Source of the DNA: Streptomyces sp. SDr-06
GTDB lineage: Bacteria; Actinomycetota; Actinomycetes; Streptomycetales; Streptomycetaceae
Assembly: GCF_003324565.1 (NCBI RefSeq)
Contig: NZ_QOLA01000023.1
Location: 49,155 to 113,154, forward strand
Length of the DNA: 64,000 nt
Reading direction: 5' to 3'
Part shown: positions 1 to 8,804 of the stretch, piece by piece
Position numbering within the stretch: the stretch's first letter is position 1
How the letters are laid out: each line of letters begins with the position of its first letter
Notes under the pieces: generated by a model
Database searches by the model: none
Seen by the model: only the letters and a program-made list of their open reading frames with translations
Told to the model about the DNA's origin: nothing
Made by a program: the position numbers and the translations under genes

Positions 1-2277
1 CTGGTCTATCTGGCGCGCTCGGCCTCCGGCCGCCGCGTGGCCATCAAGACGGTGCGCACCGAACTCGCCGAGGACCAGCTCTTCCGGGTCCGCTTCACCC
101 GCGAGGTGGAGGCGGCCCGCGCGGTCAGCGGCTTCTACACGGCCGCCGTCGTCGACGCCGACCCGCGCGCCCCCGTCCCGTGGCTCGCCACCGCCTATGT
201 TCCGGCGCCCTCCCTCGAAGAAATAGTGAACGAGTGCGGGCCGCTCCCGGCCCAGGCGGTGCGCTGGCTCGCGGCCGGCATCGCGGAGGCGCTGCAGTCC
301 ATCCACGGCGCGGGCCTGGTCCACCGCGACCTGAAGCCGTCGAACGTGCTGGTCGTCGAGGACGGGCCGCGCGTGATCGACTTCGGCATCGCGTCCGGGG
401 TCTCCAACACCCGCCTGACCATGACGAACGTGGCGGTGGGCACCCCCGCCTACATGTCCCCCGAGCAGGCCAAGGACTCCCGCAGCGTCACCGGCGCCTC
501 CGACGTCTTCTCGCTCGGCTCGACCCTCGTCTTCGCCGCGACCGGCCACGCGCCCTTCCACGGCGCGAACCCCGTCGAGACCGTGTTCATGCTGCTGCGC
601 GAGGGTCCCGACATCACCGGCCTGCCGGACGAGCTGCGCCCGCTCATCGAGTCCTGCATGCAGATGGAGCACCCCAACCGGCCGTCCCCCGAGGACCTCC
701 AGGCCCAGCTCGCGCCCCACCTCTTCGCCTCGGGCTCGGACGACAGCGGCACCGCGTCGGCCTGGCTGCCGCCCCGCTCCGTCGCCATGATCGAGCAGCG
801 CAGGGGCGGTGGCCGCATGCAGGTCGCCCCGGCCGCCGAGCCCGCGCCGAGCGCGGTGCGCTCCAGCAGGCCGGGACCCCCGGCGCCGCCCCGCCCGGCC
901 GAGCCCCCGTACCCGGGCCGGCACGCCGGTTCCTCGGTGACCTATCCGCCCGTCCACACCGACGAGCCGGTGCGGCTGCCCGGCGCCAAGGTGCCGATCG
1001 GGCCGGGCCCCAGGGCCGCCGACGCGTCCCGGGTGGCGGTCGACGCCGGGCCCGCCACCGGCTGGGTACGCAGGCCCGGCGCGCCCGCCGCCAACGGAGC
1101 CCAGGCCGCCCCGGTGCCGCCGCCCGCCCACCCGCCCGAGGCGCCGGGCCGCTGGCGCCCTTGGCGCTTCCGCATGTCGAACGACGTGTGGGGCACCCCG
1201 GCCGTCGCGGGCGACCTCCTCTACGTCACCTCCTTCGAGGTGCACGCGCTGGACGTGGGCACCGGCCGCCGCCAGTTCAAGACGCGCGACGTCGCCTGGG
1301 CGATGGCCGTCGAGGCGGGCCGCATCCACGCCTCCGACGGCCCCACCCTGTACGCCCTGGACGCGACCGACGGCGGCGAGCTGTGGCGGCTGCCCACCGA
1401 CGCCTGGGTGTACTCCCTGAAGGCCGACCGGGGCACCGTCGTCACCGCCACCCGCGGCGGCGGCGTCCAGGCCTGGGAGGCCGCGAACGGCGAGAAGCTG
1501 TGGGAGACCGCCGGCGCCCAGACCGACTTCGAGACCCCCGAGGCCGGGCCCGCGATCCACGACGGCACGGTCTACGTCTGGCAGGACGCCCGGCTGCGCG
1601 CCCTGGACGCCCGCACCGGCGCCGAGCGCTGGTCCTACCCCGTCGGCGACGCGGCCTCCTGCGGTGGTGTCCCGGTCCGGGTGGCACCCGCGCAGGACGG
1701 CTACGTCTACGTCTCGGCGGGCACCCGCGTCCTCGCGATCGACATCGCCTCCGGCCACGTCCGCTGGCACTTCGAAGCCCCCGCGGTCTTCCTGTGCCCG
1801 CCGGCCTTCGCGCCGGGCCCCGCGGTGGCGGGCGGCGGCGTGTACCTCGCCGACTACCTCGGCACCGTGTACGCGCTCGACGCCTCGACCGGCAAGGACC
1901 GCTGGCGCATCGCCACCGAGTCCCGCCAGTCCGTCGAGCCGGTTCTGGTGGCCGACGGCAACGTCCACGTGGGCAGCGGCAACGCGCTCTACACCCTGGA
2001 CGCGGTCACCTCGACCCCCAAGTGGCGCTTCGCGGCGGGCGGCGAGGTCGTGGGCGCCCCCGTCGTCGCCGACGGCCGCATCCACTTCGGCTCGGCCGAC
2101 CACTGCCTCTACACCCTGGACGCGGCGGGCGGACAGCTCCGCTGGAAGCTGGCCACCGGGGGTGAGATCACCGGGTCGCCCGTCGTCCGGGGCGGGGTCG
2201 TGTACGCGTGCAGCAAGGACCGGTGCGTTTACGCTCTGGACGCGGTGAAGGGGACGGCTACCTCGGGATCCCGCTAG
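1..2277 (+). CDS. Ser/Thr protein kinase with C-terminal PQQ/propeller repeats (5' end outside window)
   Basis: This is a Hanks-type kinase fused to an outer-propeller-like sensor or scaffold. The frame is open from base 1, so the true start lies upstream; the GTG at 37 falls inside the VAIK motif (the ATP-binding Lys) and is not a real start. Visible kinase motifs are VAIK, the catalytic loop HRDLKPSNV (about 320-350), DFG (about 379) and SPEQ in the activation segment (about 460). A Pro/Ala-rich linker covers roughly 800-1150. The rest contains repeated blocks of the LYALDA..G...W type, typical of PQQ-like beta-propeller blades. No transmembrane helix is seen between kinase and propeller, so the protein may be cytoplasmic. 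Substrate unknown. Confidence 0.93.
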   Translation: MVYLARSASGRRVAIKTVRTELAEDQLFRVRFTREVEAARAVSGFYTAAVVDADPRAPVPWLATAYVPAPSLEEIVNECGPLPAQAVRWLAAGIAEALQSIHGAGLVHRDLKPSNVLVVEDGPRVIDFGIASGVSNTRLTMTNVAVGTPAYMSPEQAKDSRSVTGASDVFSLGSTLVFAATGHAPFHGANPVETVFMLLREGPDITGLPDELRPLIESCMQMEHPNRPSPEDLQAQLAPHLFASGSDDSGTASAWLPPRSVAMIEQRRGGGRMQVAPAAEPAPSAVRSSRPGPPAPPRPAEPPYPGRHAGSSVTYPPVHTDEPVRLPGAKVPIGPGPRAADASRVAVDAGPATGWVRRPGAPAANGAQAAPVPPPAHPPEAPGRWRPWRFRMSNDVWGTPAVAGDLLYVTSFEVHALDVGTGRRQFKTRDVAWAMAVEAGRIHASDGPTLYALDATDGGELWRLPTDAWVYSLKADRGTVVTATRGGGVQAWEAANGEKLWETAGAQTDFETPEAGPAIHDGTVYVWQDARLRALDARTGAERWSYPVGDAASCGGVPVRVAPAQDGYVYVSAGTRVLAIDIASGHVRWHFEAPAVFLCPPAFAPGPAVAGGGVYLADYLGTVYALDASTGKDRWRIATESRQSVEPVLVADGNVHVGSGNALYTLDAVTSTPKWRFAAGGEVVGAPVVADGRIHFGSADHCLYTLDAAGGQLRWKLATGGEITGSPVVRGGVVYACSKDRCVYALDAVKGTATSGSR

Positions 2278-2673
2278 GCGCGGGCTGCCTTCCCCGGGCC
2301 CGCTGGGCCCGGGTCCCGCTGGGCGGGGGTCCGCTGGGTGCGGGGCCCGGTGGTTTTCCGCGGGCCGTGCGTGGCTGGTCGCGCAGTTCCCCGCGCCCCT
2401 CAGGGGATTCTGGTGGCGCGGGCCGCAATGGTGGCGCCGCGCCCCTCAGGGGGTTGGGGTGGCGCGGGGCGCATGGTGGCGCCGCGCCCCTCAGGGGGTT
2501 GGGTGGTTCGGGCCGCATGGTGGCGCCGCGCCCCTCAGGGGGTTGGGTGGTTCGGGCCGCATGGTGGCGCCGCGCCCCTCAGGGGGTTCGGTGGTTCGGG
2601 CCGCATGGTGGCGCCGCGCCCCTCAGGGGGTTGGGTGGTTCGGGGCGCGAAAAGGTGAAGGGGCTTGATCTGT
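2278..2673. repeat. Intergenic repeat region with 44-bp tandem array
   Basis: This 396-bp gap holds no convincing gene. From about 2387 to 2651 there are five near-identical units starting at 2431, 2476, 2520, 2564 and 2608 (period 44-45 bp), plus a degenerate unit before them. Each unit carries the self-complementary core CCCCTCAGGGG, so each could form a small hairpin. The segment 2358-2400 belongs to a 43-bp dispersed family that also occurs in inverted orientation near 22.1-22.3 kb. The array follows the stop of the kinase gene and may act in termination. Short open frames inside it translate only the repeat. Confidence 0.85.
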
Positions 2674-3462
2674 ATGGCAGTTGAGGTGCTCTCGTCCTCC
2701 GTCGTCGTCGAGAGGCTGCGGGCCGCCGGGTGTGTGTTCGCCGAGGACGAGGCCGAGTTGATACTCGGCACGGCCAAGGACGCCGCCGAGGTTGCCGCCA
2801 TGGTGGAGCGCAGGGCCTCGGGGCTGCCGCTCGAACACGTCGTGGGGTGGGCCGAGTTCCACGGGCTCAGGGTCGCCGTCGAGCCCGGCGTCTTCGTGCC
2901 GCGCCGCCGCACCGAGTTCCTGGTGCGGCAGGCCCTGGCCGGCGCCGACACCACCCGGCCGGTCGTCGTGGTGGACCTGTGCTGCGGCTCGGGCGCGCTC
3001 GGTGCGGCGCTCGCCACCGCGCTGCCCGGGGCGGAACTGCACGCCGCCGACATCGAGGCGGCCGCCGTGCGCTGCGCCCGCCGCAACGTGGCCGCGCTGG
3101 GCGGCCAGGTCTACCAGGGCGACCTCTTCGCGCCGCTCCCGCCCGGACTGCGCGGCCGGATCGACATCCTGGCCGCGAACGTGCCCTACGTACCCTCCGA
3201 CGAGGTCGGCCTGCTGCCCCCGGAGGCCCGCGACCACGAGCCGCTCGTCGCGCTCGACGGAGGGACGGACGGCCTCGACATCATGCGCCGCGTCGCCCTC
3301 GAAGCGCCCGGCTGGCTCGCCCCGGGCGGCACCCTGCTCGTCGAGACCAGCGAGCGGCAGGTGCCGGGCGCGCTGGCGGCGATGTCCGCGGGCGGGCTGC
3401 GCGCCCGCCTCGTCACCTCGGAGGAGCTGTACGCCAACGTGGTGATCGGCGTCCGCGCCTGA
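2674..3462 (+). CDS. Putative protein-(glutamine-N5) methyltransferase, PrmC/HemK-like
   Basis: SAM-dependent methyltransferase of the PrmC/HemK type, 262 aa. The glycine-rich SAM motif reads DLCCGSGALG, and the catalytic signature is NVPYVP in place of the classic NPPY. That variant marks the actinobacterial PrmC-related branch, whose substrate differs from or is less certain than release factors. The ATG at 2674 is preferred because AGGTGAAGG lies about 12 nt upstream; a TTG at 2665 is in frame but poorly placed. It stands alone after the repeat array and converges on the next gene with a gap of only 4 bp. The cellular target is an inference. Confidence 0.85.
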   Translation: MAVEVLSSSVVVERLRAAGCVFAEDEAELILGTAKDAAEVAAMVERRASGLPLEHVVGWAEFHGLRVAVEPGVFVPRRRTEFLVRQALAGADTTRPVVVVDLCCGSGALGAALATALPGAELHAADIEAAAVRCARRNVAALGGQVYQGDLFAPLPPGLRGRIDILAANVPYVPSDEVGLLPPEARDHEPLVALDGGTDGLDIMRRVALEAPGWLAPGGTLLVETSERQVPGALAAMSAGGLRARLVTSEELYANVVIGVRA

Positions 3463-3466
3463 GCCC

Positions 3467-4084
3467 TCAGGGCCGGGGCGGTTCGTACGGGGGCTGCGGC
3501 TCATGCGGCGGCGGCCCGGTAGGCGGCTCGAAAGGACCCTCATAGGGGCGCTCGGGCGGCGGCTCGTACGGGCGCTCCGACGGCGGCGGCTCGTACGGAT
3601 GCTCCGACGGCGGCGGCTCGTACCGGGCGTCCGGGGGCGGTGCTCCGGGGGTGGCCGGTTCCGGCTCGGTCCTGCGGCGGCCGGACATCAGGGCCGCAGC
3701 GAGCAGCAGCACAAGGCCGGCGCCCAGTGCGATCGCCACGCCCTGTCCCAGGCCGCGCCCCGACGAGTCCACGGTCAGGCTGCCCGTCGCCTGGCCCTGC
3801 CGCACCATCCACAGGATGGTGAAGCCGAGCACGACGAGACCGGCGACGGCGACCAGGACGCGCGAGCGCAGCACCAGGCCCACCAGCGTCACGAGCGCGG
3901 CGAAGGCCAGGGGGAGCAGCACCGAGCCGGCCACCTCCGCCTTGGTCGCGGAGATGCCCGAGAACAGGTCGTCGATCCGGTAGGTGCTGCCGTGACGGCC
4001 GTCGTACCAGGCACGGAAGGGGCTCCAGACGGCGGCCGTCGCTCCGAGGAGAGCGAGGATCGAGCCGAGGACGTTGCGGACCAT
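3467..4084 (-). CDS. Membrane protein with proline-rich cytoplasmic tail
   Basis: This 205-aa protein has four hydrophobic segments: near the N-terminus, at about residues 50-70, at about 78-95 and at about 118-135. They are followed by a C-terminal tail of repeated EPPPSERPYEPPP-like units. The repetition is also visible in DNA at about 3535-3640. The tail resembles proline-rich linkers used for protein-protein or wall contact, but no known enzymatic motif is present. It converges with the methyltransferase gene. I do not recognise a specific family; function unknown. Confidence 0.75.
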   Translation of the reverse strand: MVRNVLGSILALLGATAAVWSPFRAWYDGRHGSTYRIDDLFSGISATKAEVAGSVLLPLAFAALVTLVGLVLRSRVLVAVAGLVVLGFTILWMVRQGQATGSLTVDSSGRGLGQGVAIALGAGLVLLLAAALMSGRRRTEPEPATPGAPPPDARYEPPPSEHPYEPPPSERPYEPPPERPYEGPFEPPTGPPPHEPQPPYEPPRP

Positions 4085-4318
4085 CTCCGGCCCTCCTTGT
4101 AGGCGGCTCTCGCTGCCGACGCTACGCCCGGCACGCGCACCCCGCTACCCGGCGGCCGGGCGGCGCGCTCGCCGGTTGTCCCTGCCGGGCGCGACACCGG
4201 CCGCCATGGCGAGGCCGAAGACGGAGCCGACCACGCGGGAGCCCGCCCGGCCGCGGGCCCGGTGGGCGCACCGCCAGGGGCTCGAAGGGACGGCGCCGGA
4301 CAGCGGCCGCCCCGCTTG

Positions 4319-5092
4319 TCACCGCATCCGGAAGTCCTTGGAGCGGCGCGTGGTGAACAGCTCCGCCTGGCGGTCGGGCGGCAGGTTGCCGAGGGTCACG
4401 AAGGCCGGGGCGCGGGAGTGGGCCGCGGCGAGGGTGGCCTCCTTCGCCGCCCACACCGAGCGGACCGTGCCCTGCACGGCCTCGGTCGGGTACGAGGCGA
4501 TGGTCTCCGCGCAGCACAGCGCAACGGTCAACTCCTCGCCGGGCACGGTCACTTCGCTCACGAAGCCGATCTCGTACGCCCGCCGCGCCGACATCCGCTC
4601 GGCCGTCCCCATCAGCGCGAGCCGGGCCGCCTCGCCGTGCGGCATCCGCAGCGCCAGATACATCGACTCGTACGCGCTGACCATGCCGTACGTCGTGTGC
4701 GGGTCGAAGAACGTGGCGTCCTCGGCGGTGATCACGAACTCCGCCTCGCCCAGCAGGTAGAACGCCCCGCCGCAGGCCATCCCGCGCACGGCGGCGATCA
4801 CCGGCTTCCACAGGTCGTTCGCCTTCGGCCCGATCGCGATCAGGGGATCGTCGGTGGAGTACGGGGACGAGGGCTGTGCCACCTCGGCCGAGCGGTCGAT
4901 GCCGGTGCAGAAGGCCCGCTCGCCGGCGCCGGTGAGCACCACCGCCCGGACCGTCTCGTCGAACCTCAACTCACGCCAGATTCCGCTCAGTTGCTCTGCC
5001 GTGTCCAGGTCCACGGCGTTCAGGCGCTCGGGCCGGTTCAGGGTGACCACCGCGACGCCGGTCTCCTTGTCGCGGGTCATCAGGACGCTCAC
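4319..5092 (-). CDS. Enoyl-CoA hydratase/isomerase (crotonase) family protein
   Basis: Crotonase-fold protein, about 257 aa, third gene of a thiolase-DUF35-crotonase operon. It would hydrate, isomerise or cleave an acyl-CoA. The fold signature NRPERLNAV is near residue 20, and the oxyanion-hole stretch GMACGGAFYLL near residue 110. Where classical hydratases carry catalytic Glu residues the sequence reads DPHTTYGMV, so the chemistry may be non-classical. The GTG at 5092 is preferred: its GTGA overlaps the upstream stop and GGAG lies 5 nt before it. The in-frame ATG at 5080 has no ribosome-binding site. The operon is driven from the 6.7-kb divergent region with the shared inverted repeat. Confidence 0.87.
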   Translation of the reverse strand: MSVLMTRDKETGVAVVTLNRPERLNAVDLDTAEQLSGIWRELRFDETVRAVVLTGAGERAFCTGIDRSAEVAQPSSPYSTDDPLIAIGPKANDLWKPVIAAVRGMACGGAFYLLGEAEFVITAEDATFFDPHTTYGMVSAYESMYLALRMPHGEAARLALMGTAERMSARRAYEIGFVSEVTVPGEELTVALCCAETIASYPTEAVQGTVRSVWAAKEATLAAAHSRAPAFVTLGNLPPDRQAELFTTRRSKDFRMR

Positions 5093-5520
5093 GAGCGCTC
5101 CAGGAGCCAGCGCGGCACGGTCACCCCGTCGACCTCGGTGAACGCGACCTGCACCCGGGCGCCGATCCGCAGGCGCGCCGGGTCGACCGAGTCGAGGGGG
5201 GCGCCCGGCTCGGCGACCACGTTGCCGACCAGGCGGATCAGCGGGTCCTCGGCGAGCTCGACGACCACCGCGTTGTACGGGGCCTGGACCGCGTAGTCGG
5301 GGAGCAGCGGGGGGTGGGGGAAGACGTACGACCAGATGCGGCCGCGCCCCGACATCCGGCGCCACTCGCTGTCGAAGGACTGGCAGTGCGGGCAGCAGGG
5401 CCGGGGCGGGAAGCGGAGCCGGCCGCAGTCGGGGGCGGCACAGGCCTGGACGCGGAGCTCGCCCTGGGCCGCGTACTCCCAGAAGGGGGCGCCGTCGTCG
5501 TCCACAACAGGGGAAAGCAT
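5089..5520 (-). CDS. DUF35 OB-fold/zinc-ribbon acyl-CoA-associated protein
   Basis: This 143-aa protein has an N-terminal rubredoxin-like zinc ribbon (a CxxxxC pair near residues 27-32 and a CCPHC pair near 42-46). A C-terminal OB-fold follows, with the typical G.IWSYVF and L.G.V..EP motifs. DUF35 proteins act as partners of thiolase-like or hydratase-like enzymes; for example ChsH2 pairs with the Ltp2 aldolase in actinobacterial steroid side-chain degradation. Here it sits 3 bp after a lipid-transfer-type thiolase gene and overlaps the crotonase start by 4 bp, so the three products probably work as one complex or pathway. Substrate is not determined by sequence. Confidence 0.88.
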   Translation of the reverse strand: MLSPVVDDDGAPFWEYAAQGELRVQACAAPDCGRLRFPPRPCCPHCQSFDSEWRRMSGRGRIWSYVFPHPPLLPDYAVQAPYNAVVVELAEDPLIRLVGNVVAEPGAPLDSVDPARLRIGARVQVAFTEVDGVTVPRWLLERS

Positions 5521-5523
5521 CTC

Positions 5524-6672
5524 TCAACTCCTCAGCAGAACGGCGGAGGTGGGCACGCCCTCGCCCGCGGTGACCAGGCAGGTCGCGGCGTCGGGGACCT
5601 GGGCGGTGCTGGTGCCCCGCAGCTGTTTGACGCCCTCGTTGATGAGGTTGAACCCGTGGACGTAGGCCTCGCTGAGGCCGCCGCCCCCGGTGTTGATGGG
5701 CAGCCGCCCGCCGATCTCCAGCGCGCCGCCCTCGGTGAACGCGGCCCCTTCGCCGCGCCCGCAGAAGCCGTAGCCCTCCAGGGACAGGGGGATGAGCGGG
5801 GTGAACGCGTCGTAGATCTGGGCCACGTCCACGTCGTCCGGGCCGAAGTCGGCCTGCTTCCACAGGTGCCGGGCCGCGGTCCAGGCGGGCCCGGTCAGCG
5901 GGTCGTCGTTCCAGTAGTTGACCATGCCGTGGTGCTGGGCGGGCAGGGCCTGGGCCACGGAGTGCACGTACACCGGCTTGTGGCGGCAGTCGCGGGCCCG
6001 CTCGGCGGAGACGAGGACGCACGCCAACGCGCCATCTGTCTCGAGGCAGTTGTCGAAGAGACAGAGCGGTTCGCTGATCCAGCGCGACGTCATGTACATC
6101 TCGCGGGTCAGCGGGCGCTCGTACATGATCGCGTCCGGGTTCTGGTTGGCCCGGTTGCGGCAGGCGAGGGCCACGTTGAACAGGTGGTCGCGGGTGGCGC
6201 CGTACTCGTGCAGATAGCGGCGTGCCAGCATGCCGATCTCGTCGGCGGGCCGCAGCAGACCGAAGGGGCGGGTCCACTGGGCGGGGGTGGGCAACTGAAC
6301 GGCCGTGTTCTTCCAGGGCCTTGGGCCGCTGCCGCGTTTGCGGGAGCGCCAGGCGACGCCGACGCCGGCCTGGCCGGTGGCGATCGCGGCGGCGAGGTGC
6401 GCGAGGGTGGCGCAGGAGCCGCCGCCCCCGTAGCCGACCTTGCTGAAGAAGGTCACGTCGCCCGCGCCGACGGACTTGGCGACCTCGACCTCGTCCGTCT
6501 CCTCCATCGTGTACGAGGCGAACGCGTCCACCTCTGCCGGGTCGATGCCCGCGTCGTCGAGCGCGGCGACGATCGCCCGGCACGCCAACGTCTTCTCGGA
6601 CTCGGGCAGTTGCTTGGCGAAGGCCGTCTGCCCGATCCCCACTATGGCTGTCGCGTCCTTCAGGGTGGCCAT
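5524..6672 (-). CDS. Thiolase-fold lipid-transfer protein/acetyl-CoA acetyltransferase-like
   Basis: Thiolase-superfamily protein of 382 aa, first gene of the operon, beginning MATLKDATAIVGIGQTAF as SCP-x/lipid-transfer thiolases do. It keeps the glycine-rich C-terminal INTGGGGLSEAYVHG loop with the His-Gly-Phe motif. The nucleophile Cys region reads GGGGSCATLAHL, so cysteine is present. Members of this branch can be true thiolases or retro-aldolases when paired with a DUF35 protein, as encoded immediately downstream. The start ATG at 6672 lies about 55 bp from the CTGAC-N5-GTCAG site that it shares with the divergent acyl-CoA ligase gene. Confidence 0.88.
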   Translation of the reverse strand: MATLKDATAIVGIGQTAFAKQLPESEKTLACRAIVAALDDAGIDPAEVDAFASYTMEETDEVEVAKSVGAGDVTFFSKVGYGGGGSCATLAHLAAAIATGQAGVGVAWRSRKRGSGPRPWKNTAVQLPTPAQWTRPFGLLRPADEIGMLARRYLHEYGATRDHLFNVALACRNRANQNPDAIMYERPLTREMYMTSRWISEPLCLFDNCLETDGALACVLVSAERARDCRHKPVYVHSVAQALPAQHHGMVNYWNDDPLTGPAWTAARHLWKQADFGPDDVDVAQIYDAFTPLIPLSLEGYGFCGRGEGAAFTEGGALEIGGRLPINTGGGGLSEAYVHGFNLINEGVKQLRGTSTAQVPDAATCLVTAGEGVPTSAVLLRS

Positions 6673-6727
6673 GGCCCCACCTCCACGAGCGTCACCAGTA
6701 CTGACAGCGGAGGAGGCTACAGCTAAT

Positions 6728-6742
6728 CTGACGGATAGTCAG
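6728..6742. promoter_or_regulatory. Putative operator, CTGAC-N5-GTCAG (site 1)
   Basis: The 15-mer CTGACGGATAGTCAG has perfect 5-bp arms around a 5-nt spacer. It lies in the 130-bp divergent region between the thiolase operon and the acyl-CoA ligase gene. The same motif recurs at 12418, 18943, 18986, 20796, 20858 and 42763, each time in front of catabolic genes. Its size and symmetry suit a TetR-family dimer. Regulator unknown. Confidence 0.7.
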
Positions 6743-6802
6743 CAACGGGGAATCCCCTGCTCGAACGGGACCGAGAGCGCGGGGAAGGCGGAGGGGCGTG
6801 CG

Positions 6803-8407
6803 ATGGGGCTTGCGATACGCGGGGACCTGGAGTGGGGCACGATCGCCCGGCTGGTGCGCGACGCCGCCGGGCGGTATGGCGAGCGCGAGGCCGTCGTCGA
6901 GGGGCGCGGCCGGATCTCGTACGCGGAGCTCGGCGAGCGCGTCGAGCGGGCGGCCGCCGCGTGCACGGCGGCCGGGGTGTCCCCCGGTGACCGGGTCGCG
7001 GTGTGGGCGCCCAACACCTCGGACTGGATCGTCTCGGCGCTGGGCGCGGTGACGGCGGGCGCGGTCCTCGTGCCGCTGAACACGCGGTTCAAGGGCGCGG
7101 AGGCGGCGTACGTACTCGAAAGCAGCCGGGCCAGGCTGCTCTTCGTGACCGGTACGTTCCTGGGCACCTCCTATGTCGCCTCGCTGCGCCGCGCGACCGC
7201 CGAGGGGTCCGGCCCCGGCCCGCTGCCGTCGCTGCCGCACCTGGAGCAGGTGGTGGTCCTCTCGGACGACGCCCCCGACGACTTCCGCACCTGGAAGGAC
7301 TTCCTGGCGGGCGGCGAGGGCGTGTCCCGCGCCGAGGTGGAGGCCCGGTCGGCGCTCATCGAGCCGGGGTCGCCCTCCGACATCGTCTACACCTCGGGCA
7401 CCACCGGCCGTCCCAAGGGCGCGGTGATCACCCACGCCCAGACCCTGCGCGGCTACGCCCTCTGGTCCGAGCTCGCGGGCCTGCGCGAGGGCGACCGCTA
7501 TCTGATCGTGAACCCGTTCTTCCACACCTTCGGCTACAAGGCGGGCATCATCGCCTGCCTGATGCGGGGCGCCACGATGGTGCCGCAGCCGGTGTTCAAC
7601 ATCGACACCGCGCTCGCGAACATCGCCTCCGAACGCGTCTCGGTCCTGCCGGGCCCACCCACCCTCCACCAGTCGCTCCTGGACCACCCGGCCCGCGACC
7701 AGCACGACCTGAGCGCGCTGCGCCTGGTGGTGACCGGGGCGGCGGTGGTCCCGCTGCGCCTGGTCGAACGGCTGCGGGCCGAGCTGGGCGTCGGCACCGT
7801 CCTGACGGCGTACGGGCTCTCCGAGGCGAGCGGCATCGTCACGATGTGCCGCCGCGGCGACCCGGCGGAGGTCATCGCCTCGACCTCGGGCCGCGCGATC
7901 CCCGGCACCGAGGTACGGGTCGCGGCGGGCCCGGGCGAGCCGGGCGAGATCCTGGTGCGCGGCTTCAACGTCATGCGGGGCTACTTCGAGGACGAGCCCG
8001 GCACGGCCGGGGCGATCGACGCGGACGGCTGGCTGCACACCGGCGACATCGGCGTCCTGGACGAGGCGGGCAACCTCCGCATCACCGACCGGATCAAGGA
8101 CATGTTCATCGTCGGCGGCTTCAACGCCTACCCGGCCGAGATCGAGCAACTCCTGGGCCTGCACCCCGAGGTGGCCGACGTGGCGGTGATCGGCGTCCCG
8201 GACCCGCGCCTGGGCGAGGTGGGCCGGGCGTACGTCGTGCGGCGGCCCGGGTCGGTCCTGACGGCGGACGACCTGATCGCCTGGTCCCGGCGCGAGATGG
8301 CGAACTACAAGGTGCCGCGGGAGGTCGAGTTCCTGGCGGAGCTGCCGCGGAACGCGAGCGGCAAGGTGGTGAAGGGAGAGCTGCGGGCCCGCGGTCCCCG
8401 TAGCTGA
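6803..8407 (+). CDS. FadD3-like acyl-CoA ligase (AMP-binding)
   Basis: ANL-superfamily acyl-CoA synthetase, 534 aa. It activates a carboxylic acid with ATP to an acyl-adenylate and then the CoA thioester. The P-loop is YTSGTTGRPKG (codons near 7390), the A5-type motif is YGLSEASGIV, and the C-terminal domain has DRIKDMFIVGGFN and the catalytic Lys in NASGKVVKGEL. The pattern is closest to FadD3-type ligases of ring-propionate catabolism, though this is a judgement from sequence alone. ATG 6803 is chosen because GGAGGGG lies 7 nt upstream. It is divergent from the thiolase operon across a shared operator, so it probably feeds that pathway. Confidence 0.9.
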   Translation: MGLAIRGDLEWGTIARLVRDAAGRYGEREAVVEGRGRISYAELGERVERAAAACTAAGVSPGDRVAVWAPNTSDWIVSALGAVTAGAVLVPLNTRFKGAEAAYVLESSRARLLFVTGTFLGTSYVASLRRATAEGSGPGPLPSLPHLEQVVVLSDDAPDDFRTWKDFLAGGEGVSRAEVEARSALIEPGSPSDIVYTSGTTGRPKGAVITHAQTLRGYALWSELAGLREGDRYLIVNPFFHTFGYKAGIIACLMRGATMVPQPVFNIDTALANIASERVSVLPGPPTLHQSLLDHPARDQHDLSALRLVVTGAAVVPLRLVERLRAELGVGTVLTAYGLSEASGIVTMCRRGDPAEVIASTSGRAIPGTEVRVAAGPGEPGEILVRGFNVMRGYFEDEPGTAGAIDADGWLHTGDIGVLDEAGNLRITDRIKDMFIVGGFNAYPAEIEQLLGLHPEVADVAVIGVPDPRLGEVGRAYVVRRPGSVLTADDLIAWSRREMANYKVPREVEFLAELPRNASGKVVKGELRARGPRS

Positions 8408-8431
8408 CAGCTCCGCGCGGCGGCGACCGGC

Positions 8432-8596
8432 TCAGGTGGCGTGGATGTCCTGCGGGGAGATCACCGTGGCGTGGATGTCCTGGGCGGCGGGACCTCCCGC
8501 GGTGGCGTGTGGGGCGGTCGTCGCCGGGACCATGGCGGCGAGGGCCGCCGCTATGAGGACGGCGTACGTGGCGAGTGCGCGGCTGGTGCGGGTCAT
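8432..8596 (-). CDS. Small secreted peptide with DIHAT repeats
   Basis: A 54-aa product has a signal-peptide-like N-terminus (MTRTSR, then a hydrophobic run LATYAVLIAAALAAMVP). Its mature tail is very short, with two DIHAT motifs (AAQDIHAT and SPQDIHAT), and the second ends the protein. The ATG at 8596 has GGAG about 9 nt upstream; the longer frame to 8683 lacks such a site. It lies downstream of a second small gene with DVHAT repeats and of an AfsR/SARP-type regulator, all on the minus strand. I do not recognise the family. A repeat-bearing signalling peptide or RiPP-like precursor is possible but unproven. Confidence 0.6.
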   Translation of the reverse strand: MTRTSRALATYAVLIAAALAAMVPATTAPHATAGGPAAQDIHATVISPQDIHAT

Positions 8597-8804
8597 GGCA
8601 ACTCCATGTGCGGTACTGGGTGTTGGGCGTGCGGGATGCGGGGCGTCGGCCCGCTCCGGTGACGGTGCGGGTGCCGCCCGCACGCAATGATCGCCGGTCC
8701 CGGTGGTGCGGTCACGGGGGCCCGCCGGAGCAGGCCTGCCGACATGCCACGGCCGCGGCGGCTCCCCTCCCGCGCCGCCGCGGCCGTCCCCCGCTCAGAA
8801 GGAG

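Noticed and set aside
180..2165. 661-aa plus-strand frame overlapping the kinase
   Set aside because: Arg/Pro/Gly-rich shadow of the kinase reading frame with no motifs; typical for high-GC DNA.
2387..2651. Tandem array as a CRISPR
   Set aside because: Units are contiguous without variable spacers and no cas genes are near.
2258..2684. Several open frames in the tandem repeat
   Set aside because: They translate the 44-bp repeat in all frames and show no protein features.
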